DNA of 64,000 nucleotides from Gambelia wislizenii (lineage: Eukaryota > Chordata > Lepidosauria > Squamata > Crotaphytidae): the NCBI GenBank assembly GCA_030847615.1, contig JAUMIR010000001.1, positions 83,873,501 to 83,937,500 of the forward strand, read 5' to 3'. The first letter of the stretch is position 1, and every line of letters starts with the position of its first letter. A program made the translations under genes and the position numbers. The notes beneath the pieces are model-generated. The model ran no database searches. It saw nothing but the letters and a program-made list of their open reading frames with translations, and was not told where the DNA came from. Shown here piece after piece: positions 49,201 to 53,445 of the stretch.

Positions 49201-51977
49201 GCAGAGTTAGGTCTTCAACAAATACCATTGAAGGCACTGTGTGTGATGTCTTTAAGATGACAGCTAACTCTGTGCACTCAGCTTAATTGGCACCTCATTG
49301 GAGGACAAGAGAAGAAATAATAGTAATTGCAAATGTGAAATAAATGAGAGAGCATTTGTTATGGGGCATTGCATGATCTGTGCAATAATTATGCCAGCCA
49401 GTCCTTAACAAACTGTGGTTGTGACTTTGTGTGCAGACATTGTTATGTTTACTATCTATTCTTGGGACTGGGTCTGTGAAGATAATTGTTTGATTCAAAG
49501 AAACCCTGCTTTGATCAGGCTTTTCCTTTGTTTAGGTCCGATTTGCTGCCTTGTTGACTTTGTTAGAATTTGCAGAAAAAATTAGAGAAAACTACATGGT
49601 GCTACTTCCAGAATCTATTCCTTTCTTAGCTGAGCTTATGGAAGGTAATGTATTACATATTTTTGCTCTTTCAAGGCTGATTTTGCAACTGCTTTTCATC
49701 AAGAGATTGCTGCACTTCTGTCCTACCCTTCCTCCATGCAAAGTAAGGACACTTACGTGAGCTAGGGACACAACCTTATCTTTCCACATATAGGATGATA
49801 GGGATGAGGTTCTGCCCCCTGATGTCATCAGGCCCTTGTCCATAGTACTGTCAAGTTAAAGTTGAAATCTGATACTTAAATTTTACACCATACTAATTAT
49901 ATTGCAGTGGTGAGAAAAGTGTGGGCCACATGCAACCCCTCAAGGCTGTTTCTGAGGCCTCAAAGGGCCCCCAATTCCAAGGAGAAAAATGGGTAAAATG
50001 CTCCCCAACAGCCTGAAGTGGCAATTTCCCTGAGTGTTTTTTTTTAATCAAGGCTTTAAAAAAAAAAAAGTGGGTTGGAAGGTTTGTTGAATGTATTATG
50101 CCCCTCCCACATTGCCATCCCCTTTTCCTTTTGTGACATGTCTAAATTGGACTGTAAGCCTGAGGGCATGGAAGTGTTTTGTTGTTCTTTTATTTGTAAA
50201 GCACCATGTACAATGATGGCACTACATAAAGGCTGAAATCCTACATCACATTTGTAGCTACATAAATTACCTGTGAATGACTTAAGGGACTTAAGTCACA
50301 CACACACACCAAAATCTCACCTGATACTGCACTGTGGCTTGGGGGCAGGAGGGGGCTGGCCACGTCATTTGGAAGCACCTCAGACCTGTCACATGGAATG
50401 GCTCCCTGGTGATTCAGGGTACACTTATGATCACGGCAATAGTAACATGGTCATGAGTACAGAGCAGCTACGGATTCATAGCCAGTGTAGGAGGCCAGCC
50501 TGCCAGCCTTTTTTTTTTTTTTAAAGAAGGGCACTTAGCTCTGCAGGGGTCTGGTGGGGTCTCTCAGTCCCTGACATTTTTCTCACCCCACCCCAACCTA
50601 GGGGTTGTACAGAAGCATTTGTAGAAAACTAAAATTGTGATTAAAAAAATATTTTTTTTTTATTTGTGGTGGTTTTGGTAGCCCTTGAATGCATGCGAAA
50701 ATGGCCCAAGGGGCCCACTTGGCCTACCCTGTTCTATATTACTTCAAACCATGGAGGATCATGACAGGTTTTTGTTTAAAGAATGGCAGTCTTTGCAACA
50801 CCAGCTATACTGACACAAAGCAGCTTCTGTTACTCTTGATGAGCACCAACTGGCATTGACAAAGCTTGTCAGCTACCATACTAGGGACCAGCCCCTCACA
50901 AATTAATCTTTACTCTTCATTGGAGGCCCTGTTATGTGTCTCACTCCTAGAGGCTGATGGGGACCACTTTAGTAGCAGCCTAGTTGTGGGTCCCTTGTTA
51001 AGGGCGTTTAGATGACTTGTAAGAATTACATTGTCCCACTGAGTTCTTAATGATGATTTTAGTAAGGTCCCTGTTTGCATTTGTCTTATTTGGTAGTGCT
51101 TTGAGCTCTTACTTACTCTTTTTAAAATCTTTCTCAGCTGCCACTGAGTAAGTAGGCTTAAGCTACCATTAGACATATAAAGTTGCTGACATACTCAACC
51201 AAATTGTCTATCCACTGCTCCCTCCCTTTTCAGTCAGCCTGGCAGTGTGATTTTTCCTGGTATAACAGTTCTTCCTTTAAAAAAAACAAAAATGCTAGAT
51301 CTGAAAATTGCTTTTTGTTGGAAATGGTGCACTATGAAATAAACCTCCCATGATCCAATAAACAGTAATGACTGGATTGCAGTTGCATTGTTACGAACTG
51401 TGAACCTACTCTGGGCTATATTTCCTCTTAAATATAGCACTGATTATGAAATACACTATTTTAAAGTATATTTTACAGACAGCCCTATTCAGCAACCCAT
51501 TTTAGACATTTCAAGTAGTAGTGGCTGAGCAATATCAATGTACATCTGTAGCCTCTTTAAATTAAACCAGGCTGAGCAACTGCAGTGGGCTTGGGAACTA
51601 ATTTTCTGCCCCTAGAACCCAAGTTAAAAAATTTTAAAAATTAAAAAACCAAGTTTTTAAATGTGGCTTGCTTAGAAGTTGAATTGTTGCTTGGCTGTTA
51701 TAAGCGATAATTAATTTGGAGCGGAGGGTCAGAACCAGAAAAAAGGGCTGCAAACAATCAGGCAGGGCCACGTTGCCTACCCCTAAATTAAAAAGCCAAA
51801 ACACCTGGGGGAGGATATAATTCTGAATAGTTGTGTTTTTTTCTTAGCCATTTTAGTTACTGTTGTTCTTTCTTCCACCCCTCTCCAGATGAATGTGAAG
51901 AGGTGGAGCATCAATGCCAGAAGACTATTCACCAACTTGAAGTTATTCTTGGAGAATCATTGCAGAGCTACTTCTAA
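1272..51977 (+). CDS. HEATR1: HEATR1 (HEAT repeat-containing 1, UTP10/BAP28 homologue), 3' three quarters of the gene
   Basis: HEATR1 is a nucleolar HEAT-repeat scaffold of the t-UTP/SSU processome, needed for rRNA transcription and 18S pre-rRNA processing. Coding exons seen: 1272-1367, 2961-3055, 4530-4741, 6892-7013, 8699-8887, 10819-10993, 11216-11364, 12740-12932, 15027-15199, 15787-15954, 17320-17562, 18480-18611, 20040-20146, 22561-22704, 24600-24715, 24891-25012, 25992-26120, 27117-27350, 27481-27607, 30730-30896, 41413-41459, 42294-42417, 43326-43466, 44266-44558, 45122-45272, 45381-45539, 46065-46199, 46523-46627, 46702-46870, 48083-48237, 49035-49193, 49536-49644, 51889-51977. All introns are GT-AG and phases join without a break (4929 nt, 1642 residues plus stop). 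The translation follows vertebrate HEATR1 in order, including the blocks around QTHHHALLLLGT, MGANVMRLDD and DALPHVPEHRRLPIL, and ends in SYF like the human protein. Human HEATR1 is 2144 residues, so about 500 N-terminal residues lie to the left. No frameshift or in-frame stop was seen. Exon ends were set by eye. Confidence 0.96.
1649..1881. mobile_element. Tigger-like (TcMar) MITE
   Basis: Terminal inverted sequences (caattgtctcttcatattc at the left, gagggacaactgta at the right) bound about 230 bp. The interior reads 'ttgattccaggacc' and repeated 'ccgtg(a/g)ata', as in pogo/Tigger-derived MITEs. A TA abuts each end. No transposase is present. Confidence 0.7.
3380..3554. mobile_element. Foldback element with hammerhead-like core (family A, copy 1)
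   Basis: The two ends are inverted copies: 'tatacaaaggaatcttgtag' with 'gagactgagagaaaga' at the left, and 'tttctctccattagtctcaa' with 'atcctcctgtata' at the right. The middle holds a palindromic CATCTGATG. A second copy lies at 47887-47990. It has no ORF, and the layout resembles the inverted short PLEs elsewhere in the window. Confidence 0.65.
3434..3470 (-). ncRNA. Hammerhead ribozyme-like motif, family A copy 1
   Basis: Read on the - strand: CTGATGA at 3467-3461, one extra A, then a six-pair stem II (3459-3454 with 3450-3445, one G-T wobble, loop TGA), then GAAA at 3444-3441 and AGCT, which is self-complementary as in dimeric hammerheads. Stem I is reduced to two pairs. All fixed core positions are intact; activity is unknown. 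Confidence 0.5.
3556..4529. other. HEATR1 intron without a recognised gene
   Basis: A somewhat GC-rich block at 3640-3860 carries a 78-codon frame with no similarity I know. A short ATTT tetranucleotide tract lies at about 4146-4161. Confidence 0.5.
4742..5759. other. HEATR1 intron, nothing recognised
   Basis: AT-rich unique-looking sequence with no ORF of interest and no repeat signature apart from a short ACACAC tract near 5675. Confidence 0.5.
5760..5935. repeat. SINE tail and L2-type LINE 3' end
   Basis: The segment 'gttcttttacttgtaaagcg' followed by 'ccatgtacagtgatggcact' and a TAAATAAA-like tail (about 5810-5880) recurs at 50170-50235 and is an L2-like 3' end. It is followed by 'agtctgatgtggtataaggc', found at the 3' end of many amniote SINEs. 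Confidence 0.55.
6184..6680. repeat. CR1/L3-like LINE remnant, noncoding
   Basis: Fragments such as 'catagagttatagagttgta' (6225) and 'ggagcagcagcaaacaagct' (6480) are typical of amniote CR1-type LINE sequence. No readable ORF survives. Confidence 0.5.
7805..7996. repeat. Palindromic hAT-like MITE
   Basis: The left half contains 'cactttaactgccatggctc' and the right half 'gcagtcagttaaagtgatgt'; the arms pair imperfectly over much of the 190 bp. Related pieces occur near 42600. There is no ORF. Confidence 0.5.
8134..8637. mobile_element. Tigger-like MITE with an internal 27-bp hairpin
   Basis: The ends 'tacagttgtcccttcatatt' (8134) and 'aagggacaactgta' (to 8637) are inverted copies. The interior is GC-rich and contains perfectly complementary 27-bp arms at 8397-8423 and 8469-8495 around 45 nt. 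The element ends about 60 bp before the HEATR1 exon at 8699, close to its weak acceptor. Confidence 0.75.
9138..9540. mobile_element. Foldback element (family B) with hammerhead-like core
   Basis: Arms of about 80 bp, 9138-9218 and 9455-9540, are inverted copies (for example 'aaaatgcagaaaatatgtca' and 'tgtattttctgcattttgtt'). The unique centre carries no recognisable gene. Its right end is the target of the PLE inserted at 9549. Confidence 0.65.
9196..9234 (-). ncRNA. Hammerhead ribozyme-like motif, family B
   Basis: On the - strand: three-pair stem I (9234-9232 with 9198-9196), CTGAAGA at 9231-9225, one extra A, three-pair stem II (9223-9221 with 9209-9207), GAAA at 9206-9203, then self-complementary AGCT and a T at the expected cleavage position. 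All core positions are intact, but the stems are short. Confidence 0.5.
9549..9670 (+). mobile_element. Solo Penelope-like element terminal repeat
   Basis: A 122-bp unit beginning 'gaaggctttcacggccagca' and ending 'ggaaaatcta' is flanked by a 12-bp direct repeat, ttttggattttc, at 9537-9548 and 9671-9682. The same sequence lies at the ends of the coding PLE at 32166-40748, which identifies it as a PLE terminal repeat (pLTR). Confidence 0.8.
9572..9616 (+). ncRNA. Hammerhead ribozyme-like motif in PLE terminal repeat, best-preserved copy
   Basis: Stem I pairs 9573-9576 with 9612-9615 (TTCT/AGAA). Then come CTGAAGA (9577-9583), one extra T, stem II 9585-9587 with 9601-9603 (one wobble), GAAA (9604-9607), self-complementary ACGT and C9611 at the cleavage position. 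Hammerheads are known from PLE pLTRs in the literature. This is the only PLE copy in the window with an intact core and palindromic stem III. Confidence 0.65.
9683..10818. other. HEATR1 intron, nothing recognised
   Basis: AT-rich; the two overlapping short - strand frames at 9786-10005 have no recognisable similarity. Confidence 0.5.
11482..11990. repeat. Unclassified interspersed repeat
   Basis: 'gtgggcaaaatgcaggccac' and the following text resemble the stretch at about 49918-50110 ('gtgggccacatgcaaccc'). A short palindrome 'tggtgtgatgcagggtacta' / 'gcatcacacca' lies at 11829-11857. No coding similarity was recognised. Confidence 0.35.
12340..12590 (-). repeat. tRNA-derived SINE, copy 1
   Basis: Contains 'cctaaggtcacccagtgggt' and 'ttcaaaccctggtctccaga', then 'atgctggctcc', which read in reverse as a SINE with a tRNA-like head. 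A second copy in the opposite orientation is at 61860-62088. Confidence 0.7.
12673..12701. repeat. (CA)n microsatellite
   Basis: About 14 CA units, 39 bp before the HEATR1 exon at 12740. Confidence 0.95.
13350..14060 (-). mobile_element. VNTR-bearing composite retroelement (SVA-like layout), copy 1
   Basis: On the - strand about five tandem units of roughly 95-118 bp (each with 'aactgccaccgccctg'-like text and 'agggagagaagaggcagg') precede a short unique part ('agattgtaagtctgagagca', 'ggaactgttaaattaacc'). A 3' tail, 'gtaagctgctctgagagcct' running into AAATAAATAAATAA, ends the element. The tail is the same as that of the tRNA-SINE at 21199-21475. A second, interrupted copy is at 31880-40835. 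No ORF is convincing. Confidence 0.6.
14619..14762. repeat. 29-bp minisatellite
   Basis: Five imperfect units of 28-29 bp, each like 'ggctatgttggttagcttta' plus 'gtgggagtt'. Confidence 0.85.
16424..16653. mobile_element. Tigger-like MITE
   Basis: Opens 'gtgggcccttggtatccact' and closes 'gtggatatggagggcaacct', bounded by TA, with the same interior as the copy at 1649-1881 ('ggtttggttccaggaccc'). An ATT microsatellite lies inside. Confidence 0.7.
17930..18440 (+). pseudogene. L2-type LINE fragment
   Basis: One frame reads KLQLVQKAAARLLTKAGYREHTAPLLQQLRWF, as in the C-terminal part of L2 reverse transcriptases. It is followed by noncoding 3' sequence and a (TAG)n stretch. The HEATR1 exon at 18480 follows closely. 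Confidence 0.75.
18612..21198. other. HEATR1 introns around the 20040-20146 exon
   Basis: Apart from that exon, only short CR1-like scraps were seen (19880-19930 and 20812-20990). The 80-88 codon frames at 19616-19892 overlap on both strands and look accidental. Confidence 0.5.
21199..21475 (+). repeat. tRNA-derived SINE of squamate type
   Basis: The head 'ggtggcgcagtggttaaatg' carries an A-box-like sequence and 'gcaagttcgattccagcagg' a B-box. The body reads 'gtaggtcggtaaattgagta' and 'cccagcttgtggggggcaat', and the tail ends in AATAAGTAAATAAATAAA. This head is characteristic of squamate SINEs. It is not a functional tRNA. Confidence 0.8.
21480..24599. other. HEATR1 introns around the 22561-22704 exon
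   Basis: Mostly unrecognised. It includes C-rich and T-rich tracts at 22193-22220 and a reversed CR1-like scrap at 24165-24230. The GC-richer block 23000-23220, with frames on both strands, has no similarity I recognise. Confidence 0.45.
22795..22870 (+). repeat. CR1/SINE-like fragment
   Basis: 'agagttggaagaggccatga' and 'gggccatctagtccagtccc' form a common amniote repeat block; reverse or partial copies occur near 24170-24230, 20812 and 53640. Confidence 0.55.
25640..25767 (+). repeat. L2-like LINE 3' tail
   Basis: AT-rich sequence ending 'ggatgggaaataaataaata' resembles the 3' tail at 47450-47660. Confidence 0.5.
26121..27116. other. HEATR1 intron, nothing recognised
   Basis: Ordinary AT-rich sequence between the exons ending at 26120 and starting at 27117. 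Confidence 0.5.
27608..30729. other. 3.1-kb HEATR1 intron
   Basis: Holds a (TTTTA)n tract near 27820-27840, C/T tracts near 28090-28120, common 'tccaaatgttggactccagc'-type repeat scraps at 28680-28770 and 29128, and the CR1 fragment at 29488. Nothing coding was seen. Confidence 0.5.
29488..29765 (+). repeat. CR1-like LINE fragment
   Basis: Starts 'atagaatcatagagttggta' and continues 'tgtccagtctctttttgaag' and 'accactctgactatcaagac', typical of CR1/L3-type repeats in reptiles. No ORF. Confidence 0.6.
31582..31829. mobile_element. Tigger-like MITE with internal palindrome
   Basis: The ends 'agttggactcctgaatcca' and 'gggggtccaactgta' are inverted. The centre has 20-bp arms 31651-31670 and 31674-31693, complementary with one mismatch and a 3-nt loop. 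Confidence 0.65.
33081..33198 (+). repeat. DIRS left inverted terminal repeat
   Basis: Starts tgaggggaggagcgaacagg. From about 33086 it is the reverse complement of 39413-39540, differing by a few bases and the 15-bp piece gcataatgggaatgc present only at the right. Confidence 0.9.
33405..35862 (+). CDS. gag: DIRS gag region, in pieces
   Basis: Three frames carry the region. 33405-33632 is a Lys/Pro/Ser-rich N-terminus; 33626-34790 is GC-rich, Pro/Ala-rich sequence spread over overlapping frames; and 34720-35862 is a 380-residue frame. The last reads LDRLFNGEVYASLLNKL, then HLCTAPFKGTMLFGEKALKD and a basic Ser-rich tail, the usual C-terminal pattern of vertebrate DIRS Gag. No zinc knuckle was seen. 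GC content is far above the surrounding intron. Whether the short upstream frames are one broken ORF or separate is unclear. Confidence 0.65.
35866..37712 (+). pseudogene. pol: DIRS reverse transcriptase, RNase H and Dam-like region, broken
   Basis: The RT begins in one frame (KWVLSTVQQGYRLEF, then KKGGDSRAILDLKY), shifts near 36175 into a second (DFLASLDLAEAYLHI, ALPFCLASAPHVFTK, catalytic YLDD near 36448) and shifts again near 37010 into a third. The third holds the RNase H-type segment (VMMDNTMTHSFI, LQADFLSRH) and the region that DIRS elements share with phage Dam-like methyltransferases (EVDLFTDPTN, YAFPPL, LIAPHWPRQPW). In-frame stops occur at about 37047 and 37461. No protease or integrase was seen, as expected for DIRS. 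Confidence 0.85.
37819..38252. mobile_element. 434-bp foldback element inside the DIRS recombinase
   Basis: Flanked by a 15-bp direct repeat with one mismatch (tttcaacagatggcg 37804-37818; tttcaacagatgacg 38253-38267). About 66 bp at the left ('aaccaaaaaccaaactgaag' onward) is the reverse complement of 38149-38214. A 38-nt unpaired tail follows the right arm. It carries a hammerhead-like motif and no ORF. The long target duplication is unlike common DNA transposons and fits PLE-type or retrozyme-like insertion. Confidence 0.75.
38044..38081 (-). ncRNA. Hammerhead ribozyme-like motif in the foldback element (core G lost)
   Basis: On the - strand: stem I of five perfect pairs (38081-38077 with 38048-38044), CTGAGGA at 38076-38070, one extra A, three-pair stem II (38068-38066 with 38061-38059, loop TGTT), then AAAA at 38058-38055 in place of GAAA, self-complementary ACGCGT and C38049. 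The G12 position is A, so this copy should be inactive. Confidence 0.55.
39229..39317 (+). repeat. DIRS internal complementary region (ICR)
   Basis: 39229-39255 is the reverse complement of the left terminus (33081-33107, one extra base). 39262-39317 is the reverse complement of the right terminus (39525-39580, two mismatches). The six bases between, GAGAAT at 39256-39261, are the reverse complement of the ATTCTC core at the ends. This is the template that joins the two ends when a DIRS circle forms. Confidence 0.92.
39413..39586 (+). repeat. DIRS right inverted terminal repeat and terminus
   Basis: 39413-39540 is inverted relative to the left repeat. The outer 39541-39580 is unique to the right end and is copied in reverse in the ICR. 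ATTCTC at 39581-39586 is shared with the left boundary at 33075-33080. Confidence 0.9.
40204..40645 (-). pseudogene. PLE C-terminal GIY-YIG endonuclease fragment
   Basis: The - strand frame shows GVYRIPCSCGQVYIG (GIY-YIG type core), then TRIKEHERH and a conserved helix SAVAEHVINQLGHKM. This Cys-rich GIY-YIG endonuclease is diagnostic of PLEs and sits C-terminal to the RT, which is missing here (5' truncation). The frame continues to WLPVLK, then is cut by the LINE insertion; the remaining C-terminus is at 32506-32367. Confidence 0.85.
40588..40660. repeat. Hairpin at the PLE 5' junction
   Basis: Two roughly 30-bp arms ('gattgtttggaggttgtgtt' at the left and its complement 'aacacaacctccaaacaat' at the right) are separated by a short spacer. 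This marks an inverted duplication of coding sequence at the truncated PLE 5' end. Confidence 0.8.
41140..41365. mobile_element. Short PLE made of two inverted terminal repeats
   Basis: The left half (about 41158-41235) and right half (about 41240-41345) are inverted copies of the pLTR ('ctgtgaggccgtgttctgga' and 'agaacacggcctcacagcct'). A 13-bp duplication, ttaagatgttttt, flanks it at 41127-41139 and 41366-41378. The hammerhead core has GAAA changed to AAAA. It lies 34 bp upstream of the 47-nt HEATR1 exon at 41413, in its polypyrimidine/branch region. Confidence 0.8.
41460..43325. other. HEATR1 introns around the 42294-42417 exon
   Basis: AT-rich. A MITE scrap lies at about 42590-42660 and poly(A)/poly(C) tracts at 42897-42910 and 43186-43196. 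Confidence 0.5.
43613..44095. mobile_element. Tigger-like MITE with GC-rich interior
   Basis: Opens 'tacagtcacacacaccccac' and 'tttgcggatttggcatccac' and closes 'gtgaatgtggatggccagct', TA-flanked. The interior is GC-rich and carries no convincing ORF. Confidence 0.6.
46960..47725 (+). pseudogene. L2-type LINE 3' fragment
   Basis: Decayed L2 RT C-terminus: LEALVSALARSVF, LATVVHILVTSHLDYYNTL, then after a frameshift LQLVQRAAA and QFKVLVMTYKAL. It is followed by a noncoding 3' tail ending in 'gggggaatgggatactacta' and ATT/ACT microsatellite. It lies between the HEATR1 exons ending at 46870 and starting at 48083. Confidence 0.8.
47887..47990. mobile_element. Foldback element family A, copy 2
   Basis: 'gggaatcttgtagcaacttt' and 'gagactaactgaaagaaaa' match the start of copy 1 at 3380. 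The second half inverts ('cctcagatgcatgaggaagt'). Confidence 0.6.
47927..47960 (-). ncRNA. Hammerhead ribozyme-like motif, family A copy 2
   Basis: On the - strand: CTGAGGA at 47957-47951, one extra A, a six-pair stem II (47949-47944 with 47940-47935, one wobble), GAAA at 47934-47931 and self-complementary AGCT. Stem I is not complementary in this copy. Confidence 0.4.
48238..49034. other. HEATR1 intron, nothing recognised
   Basis: A C-run occurs at 48332-48343 and a T-run at 48898-48907. No repeat family or ORF was recognised. Confidence 0.5.
49918..50720. repeat. Repeat-rich stretch with L2-like 3' end
   Basis: 49918-50110 resembles the repeat at 11482; 50150-50235 is an L2-like 3' end ('gttcttttatttgtaaagca'). 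Poly(T) and poly(A) tracts lie at 50508-50522 and 50641-50661. The short 50273-50524 frame has no similarity I recognise. Confidence 0.45.
50721..51888. other. Last HEATR1 intron, right part
   Basis: Unrecognised AT-rich sequence before the terminal exon. Confidence 0.5.
51889..51977 (+). CDS. HEATR1: HEATR1 terminal coding exon
   Basis: The exon starts after a ctctccag acceptor and supplies two bases to an Asp codon split with the exon ending at 49644. It encodes DECEEVEHQCQKTI through to the SYF end, followed by TAA at 51975-51977. No canonical AATAAA or ATTAAA was seen on this strand in the next 1.4 kb; only variants such as TATAAA (52252, 52791) occur, so the 3' end of the mRNA is not located. 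Confidence 0.95.
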
Positions 51978-52434
51978 TCTCATTGTCTGATAAGTTTTAG
52001 AGCATAATGCATGCTCTGTCAAGATGAAACAGACTCTCTCTGTGATGATGTTTTTGCAAATTATGCTTTTTTTTTAGTAGCTTGTTCAGTTCTAAATTAT
52101 GTCTAAGCATTTTTTTTAAATGTTAAACTAAAACTTTTAATTTCCATGAATGTGTTTCTCTCTCTCTCTGAATTTTAAAAACTATGCTTAAGAACTTACA
52201 TTCCAGGCACCTCTTCCTCATAACTGATATGCATGGGGGAGCAGTTTTGTATAAAGGACTTCTTTAAAGGTACTGCACTCAAGTTGAAGTGCTTCTTTAC
52301 ACATTACTGTGCTCTTACACAAAAAGGAAACTTCTGTCACATCTGCATGTGTAGACATAATGCTCAGGTGCTCCACTGAAATATTTTCTATGTAAAAAGA
52401 CATATCACAAAGCTTGATGGTGTACAGTTTTGGT

Positions 52435-52440
52435 TTTATT
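52435..52440 (-). promoter_or_regulatory. Candidate LGALS8 poly(A) signal (AATAAA)
   Basis: This is the first AATAAA read downstream of the LGALS8 stop on the - strand, about 1 kb after it. If used, the LGALS8 3' UTR would run to within about 0.45 kb of the HEATR1 stop codon. No cleavage evidence is available. Confidence 0.4.
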
Positions 52441-52823
52441 TTTGGAAGACATAAATGTTAGGTTTTGTCTATAGCTTCATGGAAGTCATGTTTCAATTCT
52501 GAACACACTAGAACTGTACACAGATGTTTTGGACTGTTCAGCGGGGGGGGGGGGGAATGGACCCTATGTCTGAAATCTCCAGTTATGCAGTAAAACATGA
52601 ACTTAGCCATTTGAATTATACCATTCTGCAGAAAGACATTTCATGGAAAATTCTTTACACTCTTTTTAAACAGTTAGTTGAACTCAAACATTTGGTTGTC
52701 TACAGAAAGGAAACTTTACTGAGTTCCAAGGGAATTATGCCCAGATGCATTTGTAAAAAAAAAGCTGCAGCCAAGTGATGGTTCTCCTTAGAATATAAAA
52801 TTCTCTTGGGTTTGTTGCCATTT

Positions 52824-52898
52824 CCAGTGTGCTGACTGGCTGCTTAGGAAACTGACCAACCAATCAAAGCTCAGTTGGGCAGCCAATCAGCACACTGG
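52824..52898. repeat. Inverted repeat in the shared 3' region
   Basis: Arms 52824-52843 and 52879-52898 are complementary over 20 bp with one mismatch, around a 35-nt loop. The sequence contains ccaatca twice. It may be a small foldback repeat or a structure in one of the 3' UTRs. Confidence 0.6.
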
Positions 52899-53445
52899 GG
52901 GAAGGACCATGTGGAAGTTTCAGTCCTTTCTAAAAAAGGCGGCAGCAGGGGGGAGTTTGCAGGTGTATGTTACACCAGGTATAGCTAGTATGCACTGTAG
53001 TATAACCACTTGAAAGATATTTGTCTATTGCCTTCTGTTACGATAAATATTTTCAGCATAATTTCTATAAAATTTCTAAAAAGGTGAAAGATGAACACAT
53101 AAAAACTCTTAGGAATTTGTCAGTGCTTCATGAACTGCCTCATGTTCATAGTCTTCAGATTCACTATTCAACCTTAAACATAATCTCTGTAGCAACAGCT
53201 GGTATCACTTAGCATACTAAAAATTGTTCCATTATACATTTACTATGCGAGCGATGTTTAGTTATAAATTAGACTACTTGAAGAAGTACAGAATATTTCT
53301 CTGGACAAGTATGGAGAGATTACTGGAATCAGTTTTGTTGGGGCGGAGGGTGTTGGTTAATGAAGCTTGAGTTCTCAAGAACAGAGAAAAGGGTGAAGAC
53401 TTTTCTGGAAGTAATCTGAAGAAACACACAAGTGTTGCTGGACAA

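Larger units (their letters stand above)
51978..53445. other. Convergent 3' region between HEATR1 and LGALS8
   Basis: The two stop codons face each other across 1468 bp. The two 3' UTRs probably share or overlap here. The stretch contains a G-run at about 52544-52555, a 20-bp-arm inverted repeat (52824-52843 with 52879-52898), and a candidate LGALS8 poly(A) signal. No ORF with recognisable similarity was seen. Confidence 0.7.
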
